From positions 1-64,000 of the forward strand of contig JAEUIT010000039.1 in assembly GCA_016795035.1 (NCBI GenBank): a stretch of DNA of 64,000 nucleotides. Direction: 5' to 3'. Shown here piece by piece: positions 26,918 through 37,315 of this stretch. The notes under the pieces were generated by a model. It was not told the origin of the DNA. It worked only from the letters and a program-made list of their open reading frames with translations, and made no database searches. This DNA comes from Phycisphaerae bacterium. GTDB lineage: Bacteria > Planctomycetota > Phycisphaerae > Phycisphaerales > SM1A02. The translations under genes were made by a program, and so were the position numbers. Each line of letters begins with the position of its first letter. Within the stretch, counting starts at the first letter, position 1.

Positions 26918-29900
26918 TCACGCCACGTCGACGACCACGGCGTGCGGCGCGCGATCGTCCGTGAGCGTCACCGTCAGGCTGGGCTGGTCCACGCCGTCGA
27001 CGGAGACCCGAACGACGTTCGCGCCGGGGCCGGTTCGTCGCACGTCGATGGTGTACGTCGTCTCGCGAAAGCGATAGCGCGCCCGAAATCCGCTCCACCC
27101 GGCGGGCATGCGCGGGGCGACGCGCAGTCGGTCGACCTCGACGCGCACGCCGAGGAGCGACTCGCTGAGGAGGCGGTACATCACGCCCGCCGATCCCGTG
27201 TACCACGTCCAGCCGCCTCGCCCTGTGTGCGGCGCCACGGTGTAGATGTCGGCCGCAAGCACGTACGGCTCGACTCGATAGGTTGCAATCGCGTCCGGCG
27301 ACATTCCTAGGGTGACGGGGTTCACGAGCGCGAGAAGCTCCCACGCGAGGTCCGCGTCGCCGAGCGCCGCGCAGGCCATCAGCGTCCATAGCGCCGCATG
27401 GTTGTACTGCCCGCCGTTCTCGCGAACGCCCGGAACGTATCCCTTGATATATCCAGGGTCGGAGCGGCCGCGGTCAAATGGCGGGTCGAGCAGGCGAATC
27501 CGCCGACCGGCACGATCCCCGGCGCCGACGAGCCGCTCGATCGCGTGGTCCATCGCGCTGCGTGCCCGTTCCGGCGCCGACGCGCCGGAGAGGACGGCCC
27601 AGCTCTGCGCCACCGCATCGATCTGGCACTCGTCGTTGCCGCGAGACCCGAGCGGCTCGCCGTCGTCGAAGTAGGCCCGCCGATACCAATCGCCGTCCCA
27701 TCCGTGCATCTCCACGTTGCGGCGCAGCGTCTCCGCATGCTCGTGACACCGCCGGGCGGTGTCCTCGTCGCCGCGCTTCCGCGCGAGCGCTTCGAAGTCG
27801 GCAAGCACGCGCACGAGGAAGAACGCAAGCCATACGCTCTCGCCCTTGCCGCGGGCGCCCACCAGGTTCATGCCGTCATTCCAGTCGCCCGAGCCCATGA
27901 GCGGCAGCCCATGCTCGCCCGTGCGCAGACCATGGTCGATCGCGGCGACGCAATGCTCGTAGAGCGAGCCCGATCGCTCGGAGCGCTGCGGAAGATCAAA
28001 ATAGGAATCCTCCTCCGGCCGCAGCGGCCGTCCCTTGAGATAGGGGGCCTCGACGTCAAGCACGCCGGTGTCCCCCGTCGTGGCGACGTACCGGCACACC
28101 GCGGCGGGCAACCAAAGATAGTCGTCGGAGATGCGCGTCCGCACGCCCCGACCGATCGGCGGGTGCCACCAATGCTGCACGTCGCCCTCCTCGAACTGAT
28201 GCGCGGCGCACCGCACGAGGTGCTCGCGACAGAGAAGAGGTTCCGCGTGCAGGAGCGCCATGACATCCTGAAGCTGATCGCGGAATCCGAAGGCGCCTCC
28301 AGACTGGTAGAACCCCGTCCGCCCCCAGAGACGGCACGAGATCGTCTGGTAGAGCAGCCATCCGTTGGCCATCACGTCGACGGCCGGGTCGGGCGTCTCG
28401 AACTCGAGGGCACCCAGCGTGCGCGTCCACTGCGCGGCGACCGCCTCGAACGCACGCTGCGCGCCGGACACGCTACGAAACCGTCGCATGAGACGCCGCG
28501 CCTCGTCCTCACTCGCGGCGACCCCGAGGACGAACACGACCTCACGCTCCTCGCCGTCCTCAAGCTCGATCGGCGCCTGCATCGCCGCACAAGGATCGAA
28601 GCCCGCACCGAGCCGTCCGGAGAGCCGCACCCGTCGCAGCGCCGCGGGCTGCCCGCTCTCTCCGTTGCGGCCGAGGAACTCGGTCCGGTCCCCCGTGACG
28701 GTGCGCACGGGTTCGCTGCAGTCGACAAAGACAAGCCGATCTGCGAACTCCGCGCTGTACGGATTGCGCGCGAAGATCGCGCCGGTCGTCGGATCGAGCT
28801 CCGTCGCCACGTGCATCAGCGTCTTCGCGCGAAGGTCCCCGAGCACAAGCTCCCAGTAGCCGGTGACGGAAAGCCGCCGCGGTCGTCCGGAGGCGTTGAC
28901 GACTCGAAGCCGAGCAACCTTGACCGGCGCGTCGGCTGCAACGTAGAGCCGGAGCTCGGTCGATATCCCCTCGCACGTGTGCTCGAACGCGCTATAGCCG
29001 AATCCGTGGCGGATCGTGAACGAGGCGGCGCCCGCGTTTGCGGCGTGCCCACGGCCGGACGGGAGCGGCGTGGGCGTCCAGACGCGTGCGGTCTCCTCGT
29101 CGCGAAGGTAGATCGCCTCGCCGCTGACGTCCGAAACCGGATCGTTCCTCCAAGGCGTGAGCCGAAACTCGTGGCTGTTGCCCCACCATGTATAGGAACC
29201 GCCGCTCTCCGAGACGAGCGTCCCGAACTGGGCGTTCGCGATCACGTTCGACCACGGCGCCGGCGTGCGCGCTCCGTGTTGAAGCCGGACCACGTACTCG
29301 CGACCGTCGGATCGGAACCCACCGAGGCCGTTGAAGAAGCGAAGCGCTTCCGTCGGCGGTTCCTCGGCTCGCGGAGCCTCGCGCCGCGAGCGTGACGGCT
29401 GCAACGCGGGGATGAACGACTCCGTCCTGTCGCGACGAGCCGCTTGCTCCTCGAGCGTTCCGGCTTCGTCGAAGAGAACGACCCGCGCGACCGTCTGCAG
29501 CAGGGCGCGATCCTCGTCCGACATCTGCTCCCCGCGCCGCACGAAGATGCCGCCCGGCTTGTCGAGGAGCGCCGCCTCCGTGCTCGCGCCGACGACATCC
29601 ACGATCATCTGTTGCAGTACGTGGTGGTACACCGAGCTGTCCTCGTTCCATATGACGAGGTCGACCGGCAGCCCGCGCATGCGCCAGTACGCATGCGCCT
29701 TCACCGCCTGCCGCATCAGTTCGAGCCGCTCCGCGTCGCGAATTCGCACGAGCACGATCGGGATGTCGCCGGAGATGCCGTAGCTCCAGAGGCCCGACTG
29801 GCCGCGGCGATTGCGCGTGAGCACGCTCGGCTTGGCACGCCGAAGCCCGGAGGCGAACACGATCGACCCAGCGAGTTGCTCGTAACACTCCGCTTCCTGC

Positions 29901-32900
29901 TCCGTCACGTTAAGTTGGCGCAAGAGGATCTGGCTATGCGTCGTCGCGAGATCGAAGATGCGGTCGGCGAGGCGCGGGTCGCAGTATCGCTCGGTCATGG
30001 CTTCGACCGCCGCGCGCGTCTCGGCGATGCCCGTGACGAAGTCGACGATCACCGATTCGTTCGGTGCAAGTCGCGCCGTATGCCGGATCGCGACGATCGG
30101 ATCGAGCACCGCGCCGCTCGAGTCGGAGAGCGGCCCGATCGCGTCAAGCGCGGACGGCCTCGACGCGTCGCGGCCTCGGCCGAGGAAGAGGCCGCGGTCC
30201 GTCTCGAATGATGGCGCGCCCACCGTGGTCCCGCGCACGGACAGGAGATGCATCAGCCAGGGCGGCCGCTCTTCGGCGGATCGCGGACGGCGCGTGCACA
30301 GGATTGCCTGCCGTCGGCGGACGAGCTCGGTCTGCACGAAGAGGTTACTGAAGGCGCGATGCGCGGCGTCTTGGCCAGCCGGCGCGAGCACGATCTCCGC
30401 ATAGCTCGTGAACTCGATCGTGCGCGTCGTGTCGGACCGATTGGTGATCGTCACGCGCCGAAGTTCGACGTCGTCCTCCGGTGACACGCTGATCTCGGCG
30501 TGCGTCTCGATCCGACTCTCGACGCGACGGAACTCCGCTCTCGCTTGGGTGAAGATCGCCTCGTAGCGGCCACTCGGCCTCGCGCCCGGTTGCCACGACG
30601 TCGACCACGTCTCGCCAGACTCGATATCGCGGAGATAGCAGAAGGTGCCCCAGCAGTCGCGCGTGGCATCCTCCTGCCAGCGCGTGATCTCGATGTCGCG
30701 CCAGCGGCTGTAGCCGCCGCCGGAGTTGGTGACGACGACGTGATAGCGCCCGTTCGAGAGGAGCCCCACCTCGGGCGGTCCGCCGACGGGATCGTCGAAG
30801 ATCCGCATCGACCCTTCCGCCGCGTCGGCGATGGGGCGCGTCGCGCTGGCCTCGGCCGCGTGCGGAAAAATAGGTGAGAGCGCGCGCGGCACGCGTTCCT
30901 GGAGGAGATGGACGCTCGCGCGGAGCGCCGGATCCGCGTTGAATCGACGTTGCATCGGCCGATCGAGGAGCGCGTAGTCAAACGCGAGCAGGCTCATGCC
31001 CTGGTGGTGCGCCATGAACTGCCGCACCACGACGTGCGTCGCACGGCGCGGAAGTCGCGACGGCGTGAAGTCGATCGCCTCATACAGACCGCAGGCGCCT
31101 TGCGCGCCAAGCTCCGAGAGCCGAGCGAAGTTTCGGCAGGCGGCGTCGGGATCGACCATCAGTGCGAGCGCCGTCGCGTACGGCGCGACGACGATGTCGT
31201 CGGCAAGTCCACGTTTCAGCCCGAGGCCGGGCACGCCGAACGCGCGGTACTGGTAGTTGAGATGGGCGTCCGTTGCGAAATACCCCGACTCCGACATTCC
31301 CCACGGCACGTCTCGGCGTCGCGCATACGTAATCTGGCGCTGCACCACCGCGCGATAGGTGTGGTCGAGCAGCGTCCCCGGGAACGACGGCATCACGAGG
31401 AGCGGCATGAGGTACTCGAACATCGAGCCGCTCCAGCTGAGGAGCGCGGGCTCGCTGCCGGTGGTCGTCAGGAGTCGGCCAAGCGCGAACCAGCTCTCCT
31501 GGCCGACTTGGCCGCGCGCGATCGCGACGAAGGACGCAAACCGCGCCTCCGACGCGAGCAGGTCGTAGAACGCGGCATCGAGCCGATGCTCGTTCACGCC
31601 ATATCCAATGGCGAAGAGCTCGCGCTCCGGGTCGAAGAGGAACGTGAAGTCCATCTCCCCCGCCTCCTCGCACCGCGCGGCGGCTTGCGTGAGCTGCGAG
31701 ATCCGCGCGGTGGCCGCGCGTGCAGACGCCAGCACGCGCTCGCGCACGCATGTCGCCCAGGCGCACTCGACCGCGCCTCCGGCCCCGGGCGCCGGCGCGA
31801 CCGCGAGCGTTTCCGATTCGGCGAGCATCGCAAGTTCGCGCAGCGTGACCGCGCGCTCCGCCCCGCGGTCGAGCCGTGCGAGAATCGCGCGATAGGCCTC
31901 GGTGCGCGGCTCTTCCGGCGCGTCGGCCTCGTCGGCCGCAACGGGGAGCCCGGCGATCGACGTCCACGACGTCAACGACTGCAGGTCGTCGCGGTGGTCC
32001 GCACAGGCGCGCGCGAGCGCGGTCGCCCACCAGATTGCGTCGGCCCCGACGTCGGGAATCCGCTCGATCTCGAACGCGAGCGCCACGCTTCGCTGCGCCA
32101 TGCGACCGAGACGCTCGAGGGCACCACGCGTGGTCGTCGACTCGTGCATGAGATCGGCGCTCAGTCGCGCGAGGCGTGCGATCAGGTCCGCCGTCGTGCG
32201 ATCGGGGCGAATCTCGTCGAGCAGCACCTCGACCGTCGCGCGGAGTCCGCCGAAGAGCCGCGCCGGAACGATGGGCGCGTCGATGAGGCCGAGCAGTCCC
32301 GACTTGAGAATGTGCAGATGCCCCGCGAAGTTCCCGCTGTCGACGGTCGAAACATAGAACGGCGGCATCGGACGCAGGGAGCGCGTGTCGTACCAGTTGT
32401 AGAGGTGGCCGCGGTGCCGATCGAGACCCGCGACCGTGTCGAGCGTGTTGGATATGCGTTGCAGCATCCGGCCGCGACTGACATATCCAAAGTCCGCGGC
32501 GGCGAGATCGGAGAGAAGCGCGAGCCCGATGTTCGTCGGGCTGGTCCGCGAGGCGACCGGGACCGGACGGTCGGTCTGCACGTTGTCCGGCGGAAGCCAG
32601 TGCTCCTCCGCGTTGACGTACCGCTCGAAGTAGCTCCACGTGCGCCGGCTCAGCCGTTCGAGCATGGCTCGCTGCGAGGCCGAGAACACGAACCGCTCGG
32701 GCATCCGAGGCCGACTGATCCACCACGCCGCCACCGGCGCGAGGAACCACGGCGCGAGGAACGGCATGGCCCACGGCAGCGACTCGGGCCGCACGAAGAG
32801 GCACGCGGCTGCAACGCCGAGCGCGAGCGCCGGCGCGCACCACATCGCGCGAAGGTATCCCGAAAGCTGGTCCCGCGCCCGACGCTCGATGTCGCCTGCG

Positions 32901-35668
32901 GTCGTCCACTCGAGGAGGTGCCGACGCGTCACGAACATCCGCACCAGGGTTTTCGTCAGCGCGGAGAGATTGATCCATGCGTCATGCGGGAGGACGACGA
33001 GCGCCAAGAGCCCCTGCAGCAGCCGATGGCCGAGCGTCGCGCCGGCCGCCCTCGCTCGCGCCCGCACGGGCAGCTCGGCCGCGGGAGTCACGACGTCGCC
33101 GACGAAGCCAAGCGCCGAGGCGATCGCAAGCGTGGCGAGCACGACGATCGTGGCGGCGGGCGCAAGCGACGGCACGCCGATCCAGGCTGCAACGAGGAGT
33201 GCGACCATCGCGATCGGAACCACGCTGCGCCGAAGGTTGTCGAGGATCTTCCACCGCGAGAGCGTCGAGATCGGATTGCGCACCCAGCGCGACGCGCGCG
33301 ACGGGACATACGGAAGAAGCCACCAAAGGATCTGCCAATCGCCGCGCACCCAGCGCTCGCGCCGGCTGGCGTCGTCGAGGTAGCGGGAAGGAAAGTCCTC
33401 GTACAGCTCGACGTCGCTCAGAAGCCCGGAGCGCGCATACGTGCTCTCGAGCAGATCGTGGCTCAGGATCGTGTCGTCGGGGAACGCCCCGCACGTCGCG
33501 ACGAAGGCGTCGATGCCATAGATGCCCTTTCCTATGAAAGTGCCTTCATCGAAGAGATCCTGATAGACGTCCGACACCATGCGCGTGTACGGGTCGATGC
33601 CGGCATCTCCGCACGCGAGGCGCACGAAGTGCGACCGTTGCGAGCTCGGCAAGCTCACGCCGACGCGCGGCTGCACGATTCCGTAGCCGGCAACCACGCG
33701 AGCGCGCGAGCCGTCGGCGTCGGCGCGCACGACCGGGCGATTAAGCGGATGGGCCATCGTCTCGACCATGCGTCGCGCCGCATCGCGCGGGAGCTGCGTG
33801 TCGGTGTCGAGCGTGATGACATAGCGGGCGCGTTGCAGCGCGGCCGTCTCTCCGACGATCGTGGCAAAGAGGTCGTGCGCCGCCGCGCCGCGTAGCCACG
33901 CGTTCAGGTCGTGGATCTTTCCCCGCTTGCGCTCGTGCCCCATCCAATGCCCCTCGCGGGCATTCCATCGGCGCGGGCGGTGAAGCAGCGCGAAGATGTC
34001 GGATCGCGCGGTTCGGTATTTCGCGTTGAGCGCCGCGACGCCGCGCGCCGCGAGCTGCACGAGCTCCGCGTCGACCTCCGACAGCTCGTGCGGGCCGTCG
34101 CGCAGATCGGTGAGGAGCGCGAAGTGAAGCATCGGGTCGCGATTCGCGAGGTACAGCACCTCGAGCGACTCGAGCAAGCGCTCGACTCCCGCGCGATCGA
34201 CGAGCATCGTCGGCACCGCCACGAGAGTTCGGCAGGCTTCGGGTATCCCGCGCCGAAAGTCCATGCGCGGCAACGGACGCGGCGGCACCGACAGCGTGGC
34301 AATCCAGTTGACGATCGCGAAGCTCGCCTGCGAGAGGCATACGACCGCGGGAATCGCGAGAAGCCAGAGCCAGAGCGCTCGAACGTCCTCGACCCCGCCG
34401 ACGCGCCCGAGGAGCACGATGGCGATGGCGACGAGCGCCGCGGCGCTCGACAGATAGATCGCCAGCGAGCGTCGGGCCAAGGCCCGCACGACGGTCGTGC
34501 GAAGCGGCGTACGGACGTGCAGAAGCCGCTCGAGTTCCGTGCGCCCCGCGTCGAGGAGGTGATAGCTGATGTGCGCGTCGCGTCGTTCAGGATCGGCATC
34601 GCCACGGCGCGCGAGCGCGGCGGTCGCGACCTCCACCTCGGTTCGGCCGCTCTGCTTGGCGAGATCCTCGATCGCGTGGCGACAGCGATCGCGCGTCGTG
34701 AAGTCCATCGTCGCGTAGACGCCGGTCGGATCCTGCCGCAGCACGCGCTCGACCGCGCTCTGCGCCTCGACGAAGTCGCGCCAGTCGCTCGAGACGAGCC
34801 GTCGAAGGCTGCCGATGCTGTTGCCCATCGAGACCTGATCGGCGGCGCGCGCCTGTCCGTCGATGCGGACGAGCTGCTCGATCGTCGCGCCCTCCTCGGC
34901 AAGTCTGTGTTGCAGCCAGCTGTGCACGAATGTGAAGTGCGGACTCTGTCCTTGGATATGTCGGGTGAGCTCGGCGAGAAACGCGCCCGAGAGCGTCACG
35001 CGGGCGCGGGCCATGTCGGCCATCGTCACGATGAGATCCGACGGATTCTGCTCAACCGTGCGAAGCATGCGCGCCGCCCACCCGTGCGCGAGATCCTGCT
35101 CGCGCTGCGTGGCGGCGATGCGCGCAGACACGCGGCGCAGGTTCTCGATGAGCGCCAGGCGCAACGCGATCGGCAGCGCCCAGAGCTCGCCGATCGTCAG
35201 GCTCTTCGACGCCTGATACGCCGCGACGAATCCGTTCAGGCTCGGAAGATCGACCCTGCCGTCGACGTGCGCGATGAGTTCGAGCGCGATGGCGTAGACA
35301 CGCGGATGCCCGGCGAGCGCGCCCCTGGCGAGGCGCGGAAGCTCCCTGCTGTACGACGTCGGGAGGTGCCGCCGCGCGGTGCGAATCTGCTCCTCGATGA
35401 GGTAGAAGTTGTCGAGGAGCCACTCCGCCGCGGGGGCGATCGGCTCGTCGCGTTCGACCGCGGCGATGACCAGCTCGTACGCGTCGACGAGCACGCGCTC
35501 GTTCTCGGCGAGCCTCGGTATCAGCCGTTCCGGGCCGCGGCCCTTCGCCAACTCATGCTGCGCGGCGAGCGCGCGCGCATGGCTCTCGAGCTGATCGACG
35601 CTGTAGAGCTCGCCCTGGAGCGGGAGCTCGCGGCCCCGCTCGTGCCGATGCCGACGCCGAGCGAACAC
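26918..35668 (-). CDS. NdvB-like cyclic beta-1,2-glucan synthase
   Basis: About 2916 aa, the largest gene here. Known NdvB proteins polymerise, cyclise and trim beta-1,2-glucan, a periplasmic osmoregulator. The N-terminal part has membrane helices and a GT84 transferase (VITLDTDTQLPRDA near residue 620). A second membrane cluster is near 840-1000, and a glycoamylase-like domain follows near 1400-1600 (GLFDEGxx-type GYGVNEHRLD, MAHHQGMSLLAFDY). Two carbohydrate-binding beta domains lead to a C-terminal GH94 phosphorylase-like domain with GSGDWNDGMNLVG near 2600. The frame stays open to a TTG at 35734, but GTG 35668 leads into the usual LPLQGELYSVDQLE start. Confidence 0.88.
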   Translation of the reverse strand: MFARRRHRHERGRELPLQGELYSVDQLESHARALAAQHELAKGRGPERLIPRLAENERVLVDAYELVIAAVERDEPIAPAAEWLLDNFYLIEEQIRTARRHLPTSYSRELPRLARGALAGHPRVYAIALELIAHVDGRVDLPSLNGFVAAYQASKSLTIGELWALPIALRLALIENLRRVSARIAATQREQDLAHGWAARMLRTVEQNPSDLIVTMADMARARVTLSGAFLAELTRHIQGQSPHFTFVHSWLQHRLAEEGATIEQLVRIDGQARAADQVSMGNSIGSLRRLVSSDWRDFVEAQSAVERVLRQDPTGVYATMDFTTRDRCRHAIEDLAKQSGRTEVEVATAALARRGDADPERRDAHISYHLLDAGRTELERLLHVRTPLRTTVVRALARRSLAIYLSSAAALVAIAIVLLGRVGGVEDVRALWLWLLAIPAVVCLSQASFAIVNWIATLSVPPRPLPRMDFRRGIPEACRTLVAVPTMLVDRAGVERLLESLEVLYLANRDPMLHFALLTDLRDGPHELSEVDAELVQLAARGVAALNAKYRTARSDIFALLHRPRRWNAREGHWMGHERKRGKIHDLNAWLRGAAAHDLFATIVGETAALQRARYVITLDTDTQLPRDAARRMVETMAHPLNRPVVRADADGSRARVVAGYGIVQPRVGVSLPSSQRSHFVRLACGDAGIDPYTRMVSDVYQDLFDEGTFIGKGIYGIDAFVATCGAFPDDTILSHDLLESTYARSGLLSDVELYEDFPSRYLDDASRRERWVRGDWQILWWLLPYVPSRASRWVRNPISTLSRWKILDNLRRSVVPIAMVALLVAAWIGVPSLAPAATIVVLATLAIASALGFVGDVVTPAAELPVRARARAAGATLGHRLLQGLLALVVLPHDAWINLSALTKTLVRMFVTRRHLLEWTTAGDIERRARDQLSGYLRAMWCAPALALGVAAACLFVRPESLPWAMPFLAPWFLAPVAAWWISRPRMPERFVFSASQRAMLERLSRRTWSYFERYVNAEEHWLPPDNVQTDRPVPVASRTSPTNIGLALLSDLAAADFGYVSRGRMLQRISNTLDTVAGLDRHRGHLYNWYDTRSLRPMPPFYVSTVDSGNFAGHLHILKSGLLGLIDAPIVPARLFGGLRATVEVLLDEIRPDRTTADLIARLARLSADLMHESTTTRGALERLGRMAQRSVALAFEIERIPDVGADAIWWATALARACADHRDDLQSLTSWTSIAGLPVAADEADAPEEPRTEAYRAILARLDRGAERAVTLRELAMLAESETLAVAPAPGAGGAVECAWATCVRERVLASARAATARISQLTQAAARCEEAGEMDFTFLFDPERELFAIGYGVNEHRLDAAFYDLLASEARFASFVAIARGQVGQESWFALGRLLTTTGSEPALLSWSGSMFEYLMPLLVMPSFPGTLLDHTYRAVVQRQITYARRRDVPWGMSESGYFATDAHLNYQYRAFGVPGLGLKRGLADDIVVAPYATALALMVDPDAACRNFARLSELGAQGACGLYEAIDFTPSRLPRRATHVVVRQFMAHHQGMSLLAFDYALLDRPMQRRFNADPALRASVHLLQERVPRALSPIFPHAAEASATRPIADAAEGSMRIFDDPVGGPPEVGLLSNGRYHVVVTNSGGGYSRWRDIEITRWQEDATRDCWGTFCYLRDIESGETWSTSWQPGARPSGRYEAIFTQARAEFRRVESRIETHAEISVSPEDDVELRRVTITNRSDTTRTIEFTSYAEIVLAPAGQDAAHRAFSNLFVQTELVRRRQAILCTRRPRSAEERPPWLMHLLSVRGTTVGAPSFETDRGLFLGRGRDASRPSALDAIGPLSDSSGAVLDPIVAIRHTARLAPNESVIVDFVTGIAETRAAVEAMTERYCDPRLADRIFDLATTHSQILLRQLNVTEQEAECYEQLAGSIVFASGLRRAKPSVLTRNRRGQSGLWSYGISGDIPIVLVRIRDAERLELMRQAVKAHAYWRMRGLPVDLVIWNEDSSVYHHVLQQMIVDVVGASTEAALLDKPGGIFVRRGEQMSDEDRALLQTVARVVLFDEAGTLEEQAARRDRTESFIPALQPSRSRREAPRAEEPPTEALRFFNGLGGFRSDGREYVVRLQHGARTPAPWSNVIANAQFGTLVSESGGSYTWWGNSHEFRLTPWRNDPVSDVSGEAIYLRDEETARVWTPTPLPSGRGHAANAGAASFTIRHGFGYSAFEHTCEGISTELRLYVAADAPVKVARLRVVNASGRPRRLSVTGYWELVLGDLRAKTLMHVATELDPTTGAIFARNPYSAEFADRLVFVDCSEPVRTVTGDRTEFLGRNGESGQPAALRRVRLSGRLGAGFDPCAAMQAPIELEDGEEREVVFVLGVAASEDEARRLMRRFRSVSGAQRAFEAVAAQWTRTLGALEFETPDPAVDVMANGWLLYQTISCRLWGRTGFYQSGGAFGFRDQLQDVMALLHAEPLLCREHLVRCAAHQFEEGDVQHWWHPPIGRGVRTRISDDYLWLPAAVCRYVATTGDTGVLDVEAPYLKGRPLRPEEDSYFDLPQRSERSGSLYEHCVAAIDHGLRTGEHGLPLMGSGDWNDGMNLVGARGKGESVWLAFFLVRVLADFEALARKRGDEDTARRCHEHAETLRRNVEMHGWDGDWYRRAYFDDGEPLGSRGNDECQIDAVAQSWAVLSGASAPERARSAMDHAIERLVGAGDRAGRRIRLLDPPFDRGRSDPGYIKGYVPGVRENGGQYNHAALWTLMACAALGDADLAWELLALVNPVTLGMSPDAIATYRVEPYVLAADIYTVAPHTGRGGWTWYTGSAGVMYRLLSESLLGVRVEVDRLRVAPRMPAGWSGFRARYRFRETTYTIDVRRTGPGANVVRVSVDGVDQPSLTVTLTDDRAPHAVVVDVA

Positions 35669-35883
35669 GCTCCACCACGAACTAGAGCTCGATCGCGAAT
35701 GATGATCTGCGATGGAGCACGTTCCTCGCGGCAAGGAACGTCCGAGCGAAGTGCGTCGAAGCGGCGATGCCGCATCACTTGTACGCGCGTCGGCCTTGGG
35801 TCACGCGCGAAAAACTGGAGTTCGTCGTGAATGGGCCGCTTCGGCGCACATGTCGCGCCGAACCCGACGCACTGCATGTCCTG

Positions 35884-37281
35884 TTAGCCGGTCCAGCCGC
35901 CGATGAGGATGCCGAGGTCGGCGGCGTCGGTCGTTCCGTCGGCGTTGAGATCCGCGAGCGCCGTGGACCACGAGCCGATGAGGAGACCGAGATCGGTCGC
36001 GTCGACGCGCGCGTCGTGATTCAAGTCGCCGCTCGGCAGCGGAAGCCCGAGCGCCGCGGCGGCGTCGATGCGACCGGCCCCGAGCGCGCCCGGGTACTTC
36101 GGATTCGCGAGCGCGATGTTCGCGGCCGTCGCGGCCAGCGTGGCGACCGTGGCCTCGCCGTTCGTGCCTGCGTGGCTCATGACGAGCGCGGCCACGCCGC
36201 TCAGCACGGCGGCGGAGGTGCTCGTTCCGCTCGCGCCGGCGTATCCGCCGCCGGGGAATGTGCTGATGACATCGATGCCCGGCGCGCAGAGCGTGACGAA
36301 CTCGCCGCAGTTCGACCAGACGGCCTTGACGTCGGAGGCGTCGGTCGCAGCGACGGCGCACACGCCGCTCATCTCGGACGGAAACGTCCCCTGCCCCACG
36401 TTGCCGCCGTTGCCGGCTGAAACGACGACAAGGATGCCTTCGGCGAGCAGCGAGTCGATGACCGGCTCGAGCAGCCCGATGTCCTCCACGTTGCCGAAGC
36501 TCAAGTTGACCACGTCCGCGCCGGCGTCGCGGGCGGCGAGCAGCGCCGACGCGACGGCGAAGGCGGAGCCGTGTCCGTCGCTGTCGATCGCGCGGATCGG
36601 CAAGAGGGTCGCGTGCGGTGCGATCGTCGCGACGATTCCGCTCACGAAGGTGCCGTGCCCAGACATCTCGTCGGCGACGCCATCGCCGTCGTCGTCGAGT
36701 CCGTTGCCGAGGTCGCCCAGGCCGGCGCCGTCTCCGACGAAATCGAGGCCCGGCAACGTGGAGATGCCGGCGAAGTGCGGATGCGACAGATCGAGCCCGG
36801 TGTCGATGCATGCAACGACGACACCGTCGCCGAGCGCCACGTCGTGCGCTTCCGGAAGGCGAATGCGCTCCCAGAGGTACTGGGCGTCGAACGCGGTCTT
36901 GTCGGAGGCGAAGAAGAAGCTCTGCGTCTGGCCTTCGACGGTCTCGCCCGACTCGTTGAACTCGGCCTCCTCGACGCCCGTCTGCGCCATGAGTGCCGCG
37001 ACCAAGTCCGCCTCGCAGATCGGATCCGGCGCGGAGAGGAGATAGAGCCCTTCGCTCGGAATCGAGAGCGCGAGCGTCACGCCGGGAAACTGCCGCGACA
37101 CGGCTGCGAGCACGGCGTCGATCGACGCGTTCGAGTGGAGCTCGACCACGACCTGGTCGGGGAGCGCGCCCTGCGGAAGGCATGGGGTGCCGCCACCGCC
37201 GCCGAACGCGTTGCACGACGCGACGAGTCCGAGAGATCCCGCGACGACACGCCACAGACCGATGCGTGAGTGATGGCTCAT
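35884..37281 (-). CDS. Subtilisin-like protease with dockerin-like tail
   Basis: A 465-aa S8 protease, exported: the N-terminus VVAGSLGLVASCNAFGGGGG has a possible lipobox Cys. The catalytic triad is visible: Asp in ACIDTGLDLSHPHF near residue 160, His in MSGHGTFVSGIVA near 209, Ser in SGTSTSAAVLSG near 354. The last 50 residues hold two dockerin-like repeats (GDLNHDARVDATDLGLLIG, ADLNADGTTDAADLGILIG). GGAAGGAAG precedes the ATG. It is the last gene of an operon behind the CHAT protease (34-bp gap), so the CHAT gene, 214-aa gene and sigma factor probably form one regulatory unit with it. Its substrate is unknown. Confidence 0.92.
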   Translation of the reverse strand: MSHHSRIGLWRVVAGSLGLVASCNAFGGGGGTPCLPQGALPDQVVVELHSNASIDAVLAAVSRQFPGVTLALSIPSEGLYLLSAPDPICEADLVAALMAQTGVEEAEFNESGETVEGQTQSFFFASDKTAFDAQYLWERIRLPEAHDVALGDGVVVACIDTGLDLSHPHFAGISTLPGLDFVGDGAGLGDLGNGLDDDGDGVADEMSGHGTFVSGIVATIAPHATLLPIRAIDSDGHGSAFAVASALLAARDAGADVVNLSFGNVEDIGLLEPVIDSLLAEGILVVVSAGNGGNVGQGTFPSEMSGVCAVAATDASDVKAVWSNCGEFVTLCAPGIDVISTFPGGGYAGASGTSTSAAVLSGVAALVMSHAGTNGEATVATLAATAANIALANPKYPGALGAGRIDAAAALGLPLPSGDLNHDARVDATDLGLLIGSWSTALADLNADGTTDAADLGILIGGWTG

Positions 37282-37315
37282 ACTCGTGCTTCCTTCCCAG
37301 TGAACTTCGGACAAC

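Noticed and set aside
30908-33895. Long plus-strand open frame opposite the glucan synthase gene
   Set aside because: Shadow of a well-supported gene; Arg-rich composition, no start signal or motif.
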